From Acinetobacter dispersus (GTDB lineage Bacteria > Pseudomonadota > Gammaproteobacteria > Pseudomonadales > Moraxellaceae), in the NCBI RefSeq assembly GCF_009884975.1, contig NZ_CP041970.1, forward strand, positions 3,960,841-4,024,840: a DNA stretch of 64,000 bases. The letters are read 5' to 3'. Both the position numbers and the translations under genes were made by a program. Positions 34,062 to 44,105 of the stretch are shown piece by piece; positions within the stretch are counted from its first letter, which is position 1, and each line of letters opens with the position of its first letter. The notes beneath the pieces are model-generated. The model did not search any database. It saw nothing but the letters and a program-made list of their open reading frames with translations, and had not been told where the DNA came from.

Positions 34062-34955
34062 ATGATTGAACGACTGTCTTTGAATTCACTCAAGTTTTTT
34101 TATTATGTAGCACGTTTTGAAAGTGTGACGGTTGCTGCGGACAAGCTATTTGTGACGCAAAGTGCGGTGAGTAAGCAGCTTAAAAACTTGGAAGAAAGCT
34201 TAGGCTTGGTGTTATTTATACGAGAAGCCAGAAAATTAACTTTAACCTCAGAAGGAGAAGTGCTGTTTGAATGCTGCCAGCAGGTATTTCAACAAATATA
34301 TCAGTGCGTATTGCAATTACAGCAGCATAGCAAAGCGCAAAAGAGCTTAACTCTTTCTTGTGAACCCACACTTGCAATGAAATGGCTGATTCCTCGATTG
34401 TTACACTTTATGCAGCTTTATCCTGAGTTTGAAGTCAGTTTATTGACGGGTGGTGGAGTCGTAGATTTTTCATCGCAGAACATTGACTTGGCTTTAAGGC
34501 GGGATGACTTCGATTGGGATGCTGCACTGTATAGCGAAAAAATTGCAGATGAGCAGATGTTAGGTGTAATAGGGAAGAGTGGCCATGCAGCAGCGACACA
34601 AGTGTTTATCTCAAAGTCTAGGCCAAAATTATGGCAACAGTTTAAGCAGCAGCACCCCGAACAATTGAAGAATTTAAAACGGTCATCTCTGGAGCATTTT
34701 TATTTGTGTATAGAGGCTTGTTTGGCTGGCTTGGGCGCGACTGTGGTTTCAGCTTATATGGTTGAGCGGGAAATAAAATATCAAATGCTGGATCGGCTGA
34801 CAGCTGTGTATGCTGATGGCTCCGCTTATCACTTATTATCAGCTCAACCTTTTGAGGATGATATTCGGAAGTTGGTGTTTAGAGACTGGCTGAAAGATGA
34901 AATGCAAAAGAGTCAATTGTGGTTGGCTTCATTTGATCAAGCAAAAACTGAATGA
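34062..34955 (+). CDS. LysR-type transcriptional regulator
   Basis: 297 residues. The N-terminal winged helix reads SLKFFYYVARFESVTVAADK then FVTQSAVSKQLKNLEESLG, the classic LysR DNA-binding domain. The rest is the periplasmic-binding-like effector domain, with a GcvA-like look (LAGLGATVVSAYMV). It probably regulates the divergent LysE-type exporter, as in ArgP-ArgO and similar pairs. TTTTGG upstream is a weak Shine-Dalgarno sequence. Confidence 0.9.
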   Translation: MIERLSLNSLKFFYYVARFESVTVAADKLFVTQSAVSKQLKNLEESLGLVLFIREARKLTLTSEGEVLFECCQQVFQQIYQCVLQLQQHSKAQKSLTLSCEPTLAMKWLIPRLLHFMQLYPEFEVSLLTGGGVVDFSSQNIDLALRRDDFDWDAALYSEKIADEQMLGVIGKSGHAAATQVFISKSRPKLWQQFKQQHPEQLKNLKRSSLEHFYLCIEACLAGLGATVVSAYMVEREIKYQMLDRLTAVYADGSAYHLLSAQPFEDDIRKLVFRDWLKDEMQKSQLWLASFDQAKTE

Positions 34956-34975
34956 TCGTAACTAAGCCCGCGCTT

Positions 34976-35596
34976 TTAGGAATGATTTGATTTATTTGGA
35001 TAAAACTTTTTGATTATCCACCACAGGATATAAAGGAGAACAAGCGCAAAAATGATGTAGCTGATACGTTGCAGAATCACCATCATCAGTGCCTGATTTT
35101 CACTAAAATGAAAGCCAAGATAAGCTAAAAAGCTCGTCCAAATCACGGTTCCAGCAGTACTGTAGAACATAAATTTGGCAAAAGGCATTCTACTCATACC
35201 AGCAGGAATACTAATTAAAGAACGTACAGCTGGAATCATACGACCAAAGAAAACAATCCGATGCCCATGTTTGTTAAACCACATTAAGGCCTTTTCTAGA
35301 TCAGCCACCTGAATACGGAGGTATTTTCCATAGCGTTCTACAAAATTAAACAGACGTTGCTGAGGGACTTTGCGTCCTATCCAATACAACAGCATCGCTG
35401 CGAGTATTGAACCTGCACTGCCTGCAATAATGACACCGATGAGGGTAAGTTCACCCTTTGATGCAGTATAGCCTGCTGAGGGCATAATGATTTCAGATGG
35501 AATAGGGGGAAAGACATTATCTAGAAACATTAAAAATGCGATACCTAAATATCCAAGTTTCTCCATGATCGATAGAACCCACTCTTCCAGTCCCAT
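34976..35596 (-). CDS. DedA-family membrane protein
   Basis: 206 residues, about five hydrophobic segments. FLDNVFPPIPSEIIMPSAGY near the N-terminus and FFGRMIPAVRSLISIPAGMS are the DedA/SNARE-associated signatures, including the conserved Arg residues. DedA proteins act in lipid carrier recycling (undecaprenyl phosphate or phosphatidylethanolamine flipping) and proton-motive-force homeostasis. Convergent with the LysR gene. Confidence 0.9.
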   Translation of the reverse strand: MGLEEWVLSIMEKLGYLGIAFLMFLDNVFPPIPSEIIMPSAGYTASKGELTLIGVIIAGSAGSILAAMLLYWIGRKVPQQRLFNFVERYGKYLRIQVADLEKALMWFNKHGHRIVFFGRMIPAVRSLISIPAGMSRMPFAKFMFYSTAGTVIWTSFLAYLGFHFSENQALMMVILQRISYIIFALVLLYILWWIIKKFYPNKSNHS

Positions 35597-35696
35597 AATG
35601 CCCTTATATGATTCATTTGATTATTGTTTTTAGCATAGTTGTAGTTGATGTAATGCTCAATAGCCGAATCGTTACATGATTTTTATCAACACAATA

Positions 35697-35727
35697 AAAA
35701 AGCCATAGTTAAACTATGGCTTTTAAT
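35697..35727 (-). terminator. Rho-independent terminator after trhO
   Basis: AAAAGCCATAGTTT / AACTATGGCTTTTTT hairpin on the minus strand. Confidence 0.88.
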
Positions 35728-35740
35728 TTACTTATTCAGC

Positions 35741-36673
35741 TTATAGACGTTTGCGTTTAGCAGCCGCAATTTGTGACTGGCGCATACGGAAGCCTGCTTT
35801 TTGCTTGTCCGTGGTTTTATCAATACAGTAAACACAAGAGACGCCATGTTCATAGCTTGGCAGTTCAGCTTCAACTTTGGTTAATGGCCAACCGCAAGCA
35901 TGACACTTGATGTTTTCACCTTCTTCAACACCATGAGTAACAGCAGTACGGCCATCAAAAACGAAACATTCACCTTCCCACATGCTTTCTTCAGCAGGTG
36001 TTTCTTCTAGGTATTTAAGAATGCCGCCTTTTAGGTGATAGACCTCATTGAAACCTTCTTGAAGCAGGAGAGAGGTTGATTTTTCACAACGAATACCACC
36101 AGTACAGAACATCGCAATTTTTTTGTCTTTGTGCTGTTCAAGATTCTGTTTTACATATTCAGGGAATTCACGGAATGATTCTGTTTTAGGATCAATTGCG
36201 CCCTTGAATGTACCTGCTTTATATTCATAATCATTACGGGTATCGATCAGGATCACATCATCACGACTAATCAGATCATTCCATTCTTTAGGATCAAGAT
36301 AGTGGCCAACCAAATCACGTGGCTTTACTTCTACACCTAAAGTTACAATTTCATTTTTAAGTTTAATTTTCATTTTACGGAATGGCTTTTCAGAGCTTTC
36401 AGACTCTTTATATTCCATTGCGTTAAAACCTTCGTTGAGAAGGAATTGATGAACTGCATCAATCGCGGCACGGTCACCAGCAACAGTTCCGTTAATTCCT
36501 TCAGACGCTACAATCAGAGTTCCACATAAATTGATGCTATTCACTAAGTCCAAAAGACGTTGTTGCAGATTCGCTGCATCTGAAACTTCTTTAAATTGAT
36601 ATAGTGCTGCAACAACCCAATTATTGGTCGCTTGCTGTTCTACAGGTGCAAGCTGTTCTACAGTAGCGTTCAT
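35741..36673 (-). CDS. trhO: tRNA uridine(34) hydroxylase (rhodanese-domain, YceA)
   Basis: A 310-residue TrhO. An N-terminal acylphosphatase-like part holds SEGINGTVAGDRAAID. The rhodanese domain follows, with the active-site loop FCTGGIRCEKST. The C-terminal tail carries CHACGWPL and CVYC, a probable metal site. TrhO makes 5-hydroxyuridine at tRNA position 34 independently of prephenate. GGAG seven bases upstream supports ATG 36673. It is divergent from the DUF1289 gene. Confidence 0.92.
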   Translation of the reverse strand: MNATVEQLAPVEQQATNNWVVAALYQFKEVSDAANLQQRLLDLVNSINLCGTLIVASEGINGTVAGDRAAIDAVHQFLLNEGFNAMEYKESESSEKPFRKMKIKLKNEIVTLGVEVKPRDLVGHYLDPKEWNDLISRDDVILIDTRNDYEYKAGTFKGAIDPKTESFREFPEYVKQNLEQHKDKKIAMFCTGGIRCEKSTSLLLQEGFNEVYHLKGGILKYLEETPAEESMWEGECFVFDGRTAVTHGVEEGENIKCHACGWPLTKVEAELPSYEHGVSCVYCIDKTTDKQKAGFRMRQSQIAAAKRKRL

Positions 36674-36782
36674 GGATAACTCCAAATGTATTAAGATAGA
36701 AAAATTAGGCGCACATTTTAGCGCGAAATCTGAAAATAAGCGAGAAAACCATAAAATAAATATGGTTTTAGAGGAGTTGGTT

Positions 36783-37280
36783 TTGAGTAATGATCGTCGA
36801 ATTCCATCATTGACCCCATGTGCAGGGCGTTGTTCAACGGTGTTTGGTGATCTGGTTTGCCGTGGCTGTCGTCGTTTTAATCATGAGGTGATTCAGTGGA
36901 ATACCTATACGGCAGAGCAACGCTTGATGGTGTGGAAGCGCTTAGACGCGCAACTTGATCAGATCTTGGTGCCTTTGCTGCCTCATGCAAATGTACAGCA
37001 TATCGAGGGTTTTATTCAGAATAAGCGTACGCGAGTATTGGAGAGTGCCAGTAAAGGGCGCAAGCTGTACTATGCCTTAAAAATTTGTGAAAAGAATAAA
37101 CATTTGGCGCATGAAAGTGGCCTTGGTATTAGTGATGCACAAGTTAAACCGATTTGGGATGAATTTGAACGTCGCGTACTGGCCTTAGCAAAAGCGAGTT
37201 ATGAATTGGCTTGGTTGCGTGCCGATGGTATTAGCAATACTTTATTGCGCGCGCTAGAACTAGAAGAAGATGAGATTTAA
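36783..37280 (+). CDS. DUF1289 domain protein
   Basis: About 165 residues. The N-terminal DUF1289 domain carries PCAGRCSTVFGDLVCRGCRR with four conserved cysteines likely binding a metal or cluster. The C-terminal two-thirds is helical and extends well past the usual short DUF1289 protein. TTG 36783 (MSNDRRIPSLTPC) has GAGGAG six bases upstream; ATG 36762 is an alternative without such a site. Function unknown. Confidence 0.82.
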   Translation: MSNDRRIPSLTPCAGRCSTVFGDLVCRGCRRFNHEVIQWNTYTAEQRLMVWKRLDAQLDQILVPLLPHANVQHIEGFIQNKRTRVLESASKGRKLYYALKICEKNKHLAHESGLGISDAQVKPIWDEFERRVLALAKASYELAWLRADGISNTLLRALELEEDEI

Positions 37281-37360
37281 GCAAGCACTTGTTGTAGAAA
37301 ATCTTATTGACCATGAGGTTTGTTGATCGACATCTAGCTGATCTTGTTTATATTTTGAGA

Positions 37361-39124
37361 TTAGTTGATCTCCCTGTTATGAAACAGGGTGGATAGTTTG
37401 AAGGCACTTGGATTACGGGCAAAATATTGAGCGATGATCTGTTGATCTTGTTCGCGAATCAGGCTGATTTTGAAACCGTGCGTGGTCGTTCCAGAAGAAC
37501 GCCCTTTAGATCGGTAGATCTTTTCTGTGATTATGTACATATTTTTTCCATCACTAAAGCGTCGATCCTCCAGAGCTTGTAGCTGTATTGGTTGAGGAAA
37601 ATGATAGAGCACTTTTAATCGTTGATAAAACTCATCATAGATATAAATATTTTGCTGATCTGCAAAAATATAACTGAAATTTCCTGGATAGGGCTCATTG
37701 CTTTGGCTACCAATGAGTTGCAGGTGTGATAAATCAACAGGTGTTGTTCCCCAAAACTTGTGCTCAGCAATATGTGGTAATGGATGTTCATTTAAATAAA
37801 AAGATCGACCATCTGTTGCTAGATTTAAGTTCTGACTAAAACGGTTACTGCCACTAAAAATCTGCGTCTGTTGCGCATTTAACTTGCCCAGCTTTTTATC
37901 TTGATAATAAACCACTTGTTGGTCGTGGATATATTGGCTGCTATTTGGAAATGCTTGGCTCTGTTGCGGATCTAAATCTATTAAAGCTTTTGTTTTGTAA
38001 AAGACCTGTTGATCATCTTTGGCGTAAAAATAGCTTAGTGTATTGAATCTTGGATGTAGTACCGCCGAGAAATGAGCGACTCTCGCGTTGGTTAAACGTA
38101 TATCGCGAAAGTAAACCTGTTGACCATCTTTGGTGAAATCATTGCCTAAATAGTTTGTTTGTGCAGGATTTAATTGAGATAAGATGTGGTCTTGCCAGTA
38201 AACATGTTGTGGTGTTTTACCGACATTGCTATACAGCTCATCTGCACGATCAGGAAGATTGCTCAGAGCTAAACCTGTAAATTGATCAGCCTTTGCTTGG
38301 GGAACTAAAAAAGTACCTTGGCCTTGTTTAAAAATATAAACCTGATTCTGGAATGTTTCGAAATTTGTGCCGGAGATTGACTGAGTTTGTTGATGAGGCA
38401 GATCAATGCTGCCATCATCAAATTCACGCCAAAGAAGGTAGCTCATAAAAAGGCTAAAACTGGCTAAAATAACAAGGATTAATCCAACTGTAAGCCATCT
38501 TTGTTTTCTTTGAAAAGAGTCTAGCGCCTGTTGATCTGCAATTATGCTAATGATGTCAATATGGGTTTTCTTGTTGGTACTTGTATTTCGGAACCGTTGC
38601 CACTGTTGTTGTTTTGCCAGCGCTTCCAGTTTTTTCCAGAATGGTAAAAACTCACAATGTTGCTGGGTTAACGTGGCAGGCCACATCCATGAATTAAAAT
38701 AGAAATACTGTCGATAGGGTTTAGTTTTGCTTAGAAGATTGAAACTATGAATTTGCGTCTGCTGCTGATGAAGCTGTATCTGAATCAAATCTTGCCAAGT
38801 GAAAAAAGCAGCTTGCTTGGAATCCTCCAGAGCCATGCCTTGCTGATATAACTTAAAGGTGGTGAAGCGTTTAAAGTACTTTTGATAAAGCTGGTTATAC
38901 AGGTAAAGCGTTGGTATTAATAAAGCAAACATCAAAGCAATACTGAGCAGTTGGGCAAAGAAAGGCAGGAATTGATAGAGATAGTACAGGCTTAAATCAT
39001 AACTAAAGTAAACGAGTAAGAGCCAAGTCAGTATGATCATCAATAAAAACAGCGTAAAGGACGCAATTTTCATTTGGAACACGGGCAGTGTGACCTGTAT
39101 CAAGACAGTGGTTTTTTTGATCAT
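37361..39124 (-). CDS. Membrane protein with DKNYY-type repeats
   Basis: 587 residues. Two hydrophobic segments lie at about residues 20-45 and 50-75, another at about 210-232. From about residue 240 onward, repeats of the type DGQQVYFRD, DDQQVFYKT, DQQVVYYQD and DGRSFYLNE match the DKNYY family. The long repeat part probably lies outside the cytoplasm. Function unknown. The gene stands alone on the minus strand between DUF1289 and gltA. Confidence 0.75.
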   Translation of the reverse strand: MIKKTTVLIQVTLPVFQMKIASFTLFLLMIILTWLLLVYFSYDLSLYYLYQFLPFFAQLLSIALMFALLIPTLYLYNQLYQKYFKRFTTFKLYQQGMALEDSKQAAFFTWQDLIQIQLHQQQTQIHSFNLLSKTKPYRQYFYFNSWMWPATLTQQHCEFLPFWKKLEALAKQQQWQRFRNTSTNKKTHIDIISIIADQQALDSFQRKQRWLTVGLILVILASFSLFMSYLLWREFDDGSIDLPHQQTQSISGTNFETFQNQVYIFKQGQGTFLVPQAKADQFTGLALSNLPDRADELYSNVGKTPQHVYWQDHILSQLNPAQTNYLGNDFTKDGQQVYFRDIRLTNARVAHFSAVLHPRFNTLSYFYAKDDQQVFYKTKALIDLDPQQSQAFPNSSQYIHDQQVVYYQDKKLGKLNAQQTQIFSGSNRFSQNLNLATDGRSFYLNEHPLPHIAEHKFWGTTPVDLSHLQLIGSQSNEPYPGNFSYIFADQQNIYIYDEFYQRLKVLYHFPQPIQLQALEDRRFSDGKNMYIITEKIYRSKGRSSGTTTHGFKISLIREQDQQIIAQYFARNPSAFKLSTLFHNREIN

Positions 39125-39194
39125 CGGCTCGGTAAATTAGTTCTGTAAAAATGAATGTTGTTTAAGTCTTCTTTTTGAGCATAACCGATAAAAC

Positions 39195-39227
39195 AAAAAA
39201 AAGGATGCAGAAGCATCCTTTTTTATT
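39195..39227 (-). terminator. Rho-independent terminator after gltA
   Basis: AAGGATGC / GCATCCTT hairpin with A and T runs on both sides. Confidence 0.88.
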
Positions 39228-39241
39228 AACGCTAATCGAAA

Positions 39242-40516
39242 TTAACGTTTGATGTCGCGCTGCGTCGAGCCTGTGTAAAGCTGACGTGGACGACCGATCT
39301 TGTAAGGACCGCTGTGCATTTCTAACCAGTGGCTGATCCAACCAACAGTACGTGCAAGCGCGAAGATCACTGTAAACATACCTGTTGGGATACCAATCGC
39401 TTTTAAGATGATACCTGAGTAGAAGTCTACGTTCGGGTAAAGCTTACGCTCAACGAAGTACGGGTCGTTCAGTGCAATACGCTCAAGTTCCATTGCAAGT
39501 TGCAATTGTGGATCGTTGATGCCTAATGCAGCAAGAACTTCGTCACAAGTTTCTTTCATGACTTTCGCACGTGGATCGAAGTTTTTATAAACACGGTGAC
39601 CGAAGCCCATGAGTTTAACTTCTTTACGTTTTACTTTTTCCATGAATTCAGCAACGTTTTCTACGCTACCAATTTCGTCTAACATTTTAAGTACAGCTTC
39701 GTTTGCACCACCGTGAGCAGGTCCCCAAAGTGCTGAGATACCAGCAGAGATACATGCATATGGGTTTGCGCCAGTAGAACCAGCAAGACGAACTGTAGAA
39801 GTAGACGCATTTTGTTCGTGGTCAGCATGAAGCGTGAAGATACGATCCATTGCACGAGCAAGAACTGGGTTTACTTTGTAATCGCGGTCAGCAGGTGTAG
39901 CAAACATCATATGTAAGAAGTTTTCTGCGTAACCAAGGTCATTACGTGGGTAAATGAATGGTTGACCTACTGTATATTTGTAGCTCCACGCTGCAAGCGT
40001 AGGAATTTTCGCGATTAGGCGAATTGCAGTAATTTCACGGTGGTTTACATCTTCGATGTCTAAACCGTTGTGATAGAACGCAGATAATGCACCAACAACA
40101 CCAACCATTATAGCCATAGGATGAGCATCACGACGGAAACCATTGAAGAAACGGCTTACTTGATCATGAACCATAGTATGGTTACGTACTTTAGCATCAA
40201 ATTCTGCTTTCTGTTCAGCATTTGGAAGCTCACCATTTAACAATAAATAGCAAGTTTCTAAGTAGTCTGCTTGAGTCGCTAATTGATCAATTGGATAACC
40301 ACGGTGTAATAAAACACCTTTGTCACCATCAATGAATGTGATCTTAGATTCGCAAGCAGCTGTCGCCATAAAACCAGGATCGAAAGTAAAGTGACCTGAT
40401 GCTAATACATCTTTAACGTCAATTACATCTGGGCCTAATGTGCCGCTGTAAATTGGTAATTCAATTTCTTTGCCATCAAGCTGTAATACGGCTTTTTTGC
40501 CAGTTGCTGCAGACAT
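39242..40516 (-). CDS. gltA: Citrate synthase (type II, hexameric class)
   Basis: 424 residues. Motifs: ESKITFIDGDKGVLLHRGYP, the catalytic-His segments WGPAHGGANEAVLKML and GFGHRVYKNFDPRAKVM, and the C-terminal GRPRQLYTG. It condenses acetyl-CoA with oxaloacetate. AGGAGA nine bases upstream marks ATG 40516. It is divergent from sdhC across a 900-bp region, the usual gltA-sdh layout. Confidence 0.97.
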   Translation of the reverse strand: MSAATGKKAVLQLDGKEIELPIYSGTLGPDVIDVKDVLASGHFTFDPGFMATAACESKITFIDGDKGVLLHRGYPIDQLATQADYLETCYLLLNGELPNAEQKAEFDAKVRNHTMVHDQVSRFFNGFRRDAHPMAIMVGVVGALSAFYHNGLDIEDVNHREITAIRLIAKIPTLAAWSYKYTVGQPFIYPRNDLGYAENFLHMMFATPADRDYKVNPVLARAMDRIFTLHADHEQNASTSTVRLAGSTGANPYACISAGISALWGPAHGGANEAVLKMLDEIGSVENVAEFMEKVKRKEVKLMGFGHRVYKNFDPRAKVMKETCDEVLAALGINDPQLQLAMELERIALNDPYFVERKLYPNVDFYSGIILKAIGIPTGMFTVIFALARTVGWISHWLEMHSGPYKIGRPRQLYTGSTQRDIKR

Positions 40517-41416
40517 TCAATAGATCTCCTGTCCTGGTGAATGATTATCTGACTCGAAATACTAATCTTGTCATGTGCGAATCAGACGGTGTCAAAATTT
40601 GCTATAAGATTAGTGGTTACTAAAATTTTGTCAATTATACTTAGGGATAAAAAATGACGTTGCTACAGTCAATTAGTCATTCAGTATCGAAGAAAAAACT
40701 GAGTAAAATCACAGCACCGGTCGAGTATAATATGTCAAATCAAGTTTCAGGTGCATAAAAAAAATGAAGCATCAGTCCAATTGTAAGTAAATTTTTATTT
40801 GGGAAGGGGAGCACTACTTATAAAATAAATACTTATCTTGGTTAAAACCCCTATATTTCTCGTTGTTTACTCTTAAACGGCCATTCAAAAATCATTTAAA
40901 AACGTGATTTGTTGCATCATTATTGATTCATTATGGTGCGATTAATTGTATAAAAAATGACTTGTTGATTTTGCTTAATTGAATGATAAAAATAGATTAT
41001 CAATTTATGATATTTAAAATATAAATGAGGGCTATTATTTTAAAGTATGTATCACGTCGCGAAATTGTGCTGATTTAAAGCCAGAAAAGCTGTTTTTTAA
41101 TAAATATAAAAGAAAAGAATTTATAAAATTAAAAAGTATCTATAAAAAATAGTGTTTTATTTTTATCATTACAAAACAATTAGATAGTTGTTTTTGTCTG
41201 AATTCGGTGGTTTTGTCGCCGTTATTATGCGTGTGAATGATTCTTATTTAAAGTTTTTTTCGACTAAAGCGAAAGTTGATTGTTTGTATTTTGATATTTC
41301 ACGTTTTATAATTCGGTGTCGTTATATAGGTTAGGCATGTGCTGTGCTTGCCTAACAATGCCAGCTTTCCTTTGAATTAAGTCAAACAAACTCCAGATGG
41401 AGTTTCTACCTACAGG
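40517..41416. other. 900-bp AT-rich intergenic region between gltA and sdhC
   Basis: No ORF of note. Two TTGACA hexamers lie on the minus strand upstream of gltA (about 40572-40640) without a clean -10 partner. The sdhC promoter is at the right end. The long AT tracts suggest a regulated double promoter region. No repeats or RNA genes identified. Confidence 0.5.
41284..41312 (+). promoter_or_regulatory. Likely promoter of sdhCDAB
   Basis: TTGTAT (41284-41289), 17-bp spacer, perfect -10 TATAAT (41307-41312). About 105 bp before sdhC. Confidence 0.6.
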
Positions 41417-41818
41417 ATGCCCGCTGTGAAAAGCAACAGACCTGTCAATTTGTCCATGGGTCAGGTATTAGCGGTAAATTTACGCTCGCCCGTGGCTATT
41501 GCCTCAATTCTACACCGTCTATCAGGTGTAATCGTTTTCGTATTAGTTGCAGTTCTTTTATGGATTTTGGATAAGTCTTTATCTTCTCCAGAAGGATTTG
41601 ACTACGTTAAAAATGTCGTTTTCGGAAATATCATTGTACGTTTCATCGTATGGGTATTTGTAGCTGGCTTGATTTTCCACTTTATCGCAGGTGTGAAGCA
41701 TTTACTTGCTGACCTCGGTTTTGCTGAAGAACTTCAAAGCGGTCGTATTGCAGCTACAATTTCATTGATCTTGTCTGCGATTGGTATTGTCGCAGCATTC
41801 GTATGGATTATGTTCTGA
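41417..41818 (+). CDS. sdhC: Succinate dehydrogenase cytochrome b556 subunit
   Basis: About 133 residues with three membrane spans. RPVNLSMGQVL at the start, SPVAIASILHRLSGVIVF (His of the family signature) and FHFIAGVKHLLADLGF (heme-ligand His) define SdhC. The ORF opens at ATG 41417, but AGGA overlaps that ATG and is ideally spaced from the in-frame GTG at 41426 (MKSNRPVNL), so the true start may be 41426. The stop overlaps sdhD by one base. Confidence 0.92.
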   Translation: MPAVKSNRPVNLSMGQVLAVNLRSPVAIASILHRLSGVIVFVLVAVLLWILDKSLSSPEGFDYVKNVVFGNIIVRFIVWVFVAGLIFHFIAGVKHLLADLGFAEELQSGRIAATISLILSAIGIVAAFVWIMF

Positions 41819-42183
41819 TGAAAAGTGCTACAGGTTTAACAGGTTCAGGTTCTCGCGATTGGTATATCCAACGTGTCAGTGCTGTAGTGTTAGCTGCATA
41901 CACTGTTGTTTTGTTTGGCTGGATCCTTTGCAATAGCGGATTTGGTTATGAACAGTGGGCTGGCTTTATGCTGACTTTGCCAATGAAGATTTTCTCTTTA
42001 TTAGCAGTGTTATCGCTCGTTGCACACGCTTGGATTGGTATGTGGCAAGTCTTTACTGATTATGTAACGACTCGTCAAATGGGCCCTTCAGCTTCAGGTT
42101 TACGCCTTGTACTCACTTCTGCTGTCATTATTTCAGTGTTCGTGTACGCAATCTGGGGTATCCAGATTTTCTGGGCAAATTGA
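41818..42183 (+). CDS. sdhD: Succinate dehydrogenase hydrophobic membrane anchor
   Basis: 121 residues, three membrane spans. DWYIQRVSAVVLAAYTVVLF and VAHAWIGMWQVFTDYV, with the heme/quinone-site His and Asp-Tyr, are SdhD features. The start ATG overlaps the sdhC stop (TGATG), so the earlier in-frame ATG at 41803 inside sdhC is not used. Confidence 0.92.
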   Translation: MKSATGLTGSGSRDWYIQRVSAVVLAAYTVVLFGWILCNSGFGYEQWAGFMLTLPMKIFSLLAVLSLVAHAWIGMWQVFTDYVTTRQMGPSASGLRLVLTSAVIISVFVYAIWGIQIFWAN

Positions 42184-42195
42184 TAGGAAGAGATC

Positions 42196-44091
42196 ATGGG
42201 CGCAATTAACCCTAAAGAAGATTATTCAAATATTCAAAACCTCACTTTCGACGCAGTTATCGTTGGTGGTGGTGGTTCTGGTATGCGTGCTGCTTACCAA
42301 CTTGCTCAAGCGGGTTTAAAAGTTGCTGTATTGACCAAAGTATTCCCAACACGTTCGCATACAGTTGCCGCTCAAGGTGGTATTGGTGCGTCGTTAGGTA
42401 ACATGCAAGAAGATAATTGGCATTATCACTTCTATGACACGGTTAAAGGTTCTGATTGGTTAGGCGATCAGGACGCAATCGAGTTCATGACACGTGAAGC
42501 GCCAAAAGTTGTGTATGAGCTTGAACACTTGGGCATGCCGTTTGACCGTAACGAAGATGGTACGATCTATCAGCGTCCATTTGGTGGTCACTCTGCAAAC
42601 TATGGTGAAAAAGCAGTTCCACGTGCGTGTGCTGCTGCTGACCGTACAGGCCATGCGTTATTGCATACCTTATATCAAAGCAACGTAAAAATGGGCACCC
42701 AGTTCTACGTTGAATGGATTGCATTAGACTTAATCCGTAACGAAGCAGGTGATGTACTTGGTGTGACGGCAATTGACCAAGAAACAGGTAACATTGCTGT
42801 GTTCCAAGCGAAAGCAACCTTGTTCGCTACAGGTGGTGCAGGTCGTGTTTATCGCGCATCAACCAACGCTTATATCAACACTGGTGACGGTCTTGGTATG
42901 GCTGCTCGTGCAGGTATTCCTTTGCAAGATATGGAATTCTGGCAATTCCACCCAACGGGTGTTGCGGGCGCAGGCGTATTGTTGACTGAAGGTTGTCGTG
43001 GTGAAGGTGGTATCCTTCGTAACAAAGACGGCGAACCATTCATGGAACGTTATGCACCAACTTTAAAAGATTTGGCGCCACGTGACTTCGTATCACGTTC
43101 TATGGACCAAGAAATTAAAGAAGGTCGTGGTTGTGGTCCTAAAGCGGATTATATCTTATTGGATATGACTCACTTGGGTGCTGAAACGATTATGAAACGT
43201 CTTCCATCTGTATTTGAGATTGGTAAGAAGTTTGCAAACGTTGACTGTACAAAAGAGCCAATTCCAGTTGTACCAACAATCCATTATCAAATGGGTGGTA
43301 TTCCGACCAATATTCATGGCCAAGTGGTTGTACCACATGGCGTAGAAGAAGGTGAATTCTCTGCAAGCTACAATAAAGACACCAAAGAGTATCATTATGT
43401 CGGTACTCGTGATTACGTAAAACCTGTGAAAGGGTTCTATGCAATTGGTGAATGTTCTTGCGTATCAGTACATGGTGCAAACCGTTTAGGTACCAACTCA
43501 TTGCTTGACCTTGTGGTATTCGGTAAAGCAGCGGGTGAACACATCATTGACTACGTGACTAAACATCATGGTGATGATTATCAACCGCTTCCGACTGATG
43601 TATTGGTAAATACATTAGAGCGTATTCGTAAGTTAGATGATTCAACTACGGGTGAAAACGCGCAAGAAGTTGCTGATGCAATCCGTGACATCGTACAAGA
43701 TCACGCAGGTGTATTCCGTACTCAAGCATTGCTTGATAAAGGCGTAAAAGAAATTCTTGCGATTGAGCCACGTGTTCGTAACATTCATTTGAAAGACAAA
43801 TCTAAAGTATTTAACACTGCACGTGTTGAAGCATTAGAAGTTGAAAACTTGTATGAAGTTGCGAAAGCGACTCTGATTTCTGCTGCTGCACGTAAAGAAT
43901 GTCGTGGTGCGCATACAGTTGTTGACTATGAGTTAGCACCTGATCATCCAACTTATTCTTACGGTCGCCGTGATGATGAATGGATGAAGCATACTTTATG
44001 GTATTCATCAGACAACCGTCTTGAATATAAGCCAGTACGTTTCAGCCCGTTAACGGTTGAAGCAATTGAACCTAAACCACGTACATTCTAA
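42196..44091 (+). CDS. sdhA: Succinate dehydrogenase flavoprotein subunit
   Basis: 631 residues, normal for SdhA. FAD-binding AVIVGGGGSGMRAAYQLAQA, the flavin-attachment loop FPTRSHTVAAQGGIGASLG (His), and active-site HPTG and HYQMGGIPTN segments. It oxidises succinate to fumarate. AAGAGATC precedes the ATG; sdhD ends 12 bases upstream. Confidence 0.98.
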   Translation: MGAINPKEDYSNIQNLTFDAVIVGGGGSGMRAAYQLAQAGLKVAVLTKVFPTRSHTVAAQGGIGASLGNMQEDNWHYHFYDTVKGSDWLGDQDAIEFMTREAPKVVYELEHLGMPFDRNEDGTIYQRPFGGHSANYGEKAVPRACAAADRTGHALLHTLYQSNVKMGTQFYVEWIALDLIRNEAGDVLGVTAIDQETGNIAVFQAKATLFATGGAGRVYRASTNAYINTGDGLGMAARAGIPLQDMEFWQFHPTGVAGAGVLLTEGCRGEGGILRNKDGEPFMERYAPTLKDLAPRDFVSRSMDQEIKEGRGCGPKADYILLDMTHLGAETIMKRLPSVFEIGKKFANVDCTKEPIPVVPTIHYQMGGIPTNIHGQVVVPHGVEEGEFSASYNKDTKEYHYVGTRDYVKPVKGFYAIGECSCVSVHGANRLGTNSLLDLVVFGKAAGEHIIDYVTKHHGDDYQPLPTDVLVNTLERIRKLDDSTTGENAQEVADAIRDIVQDHAGVFRTQALLDKGVKEILAIEPRVRNIHLKDKSKVFNTARVEALEVENLYEVAKATLISAAARKECRGAHTVVDYELAPDHPTYSYGRRDDEWMKHTLWYSSDNRLEYKPVRFSPLTVEAIEPKPRTF

Positions 44092-44105
44092 TCGGGAGAA
44101 CAAAG

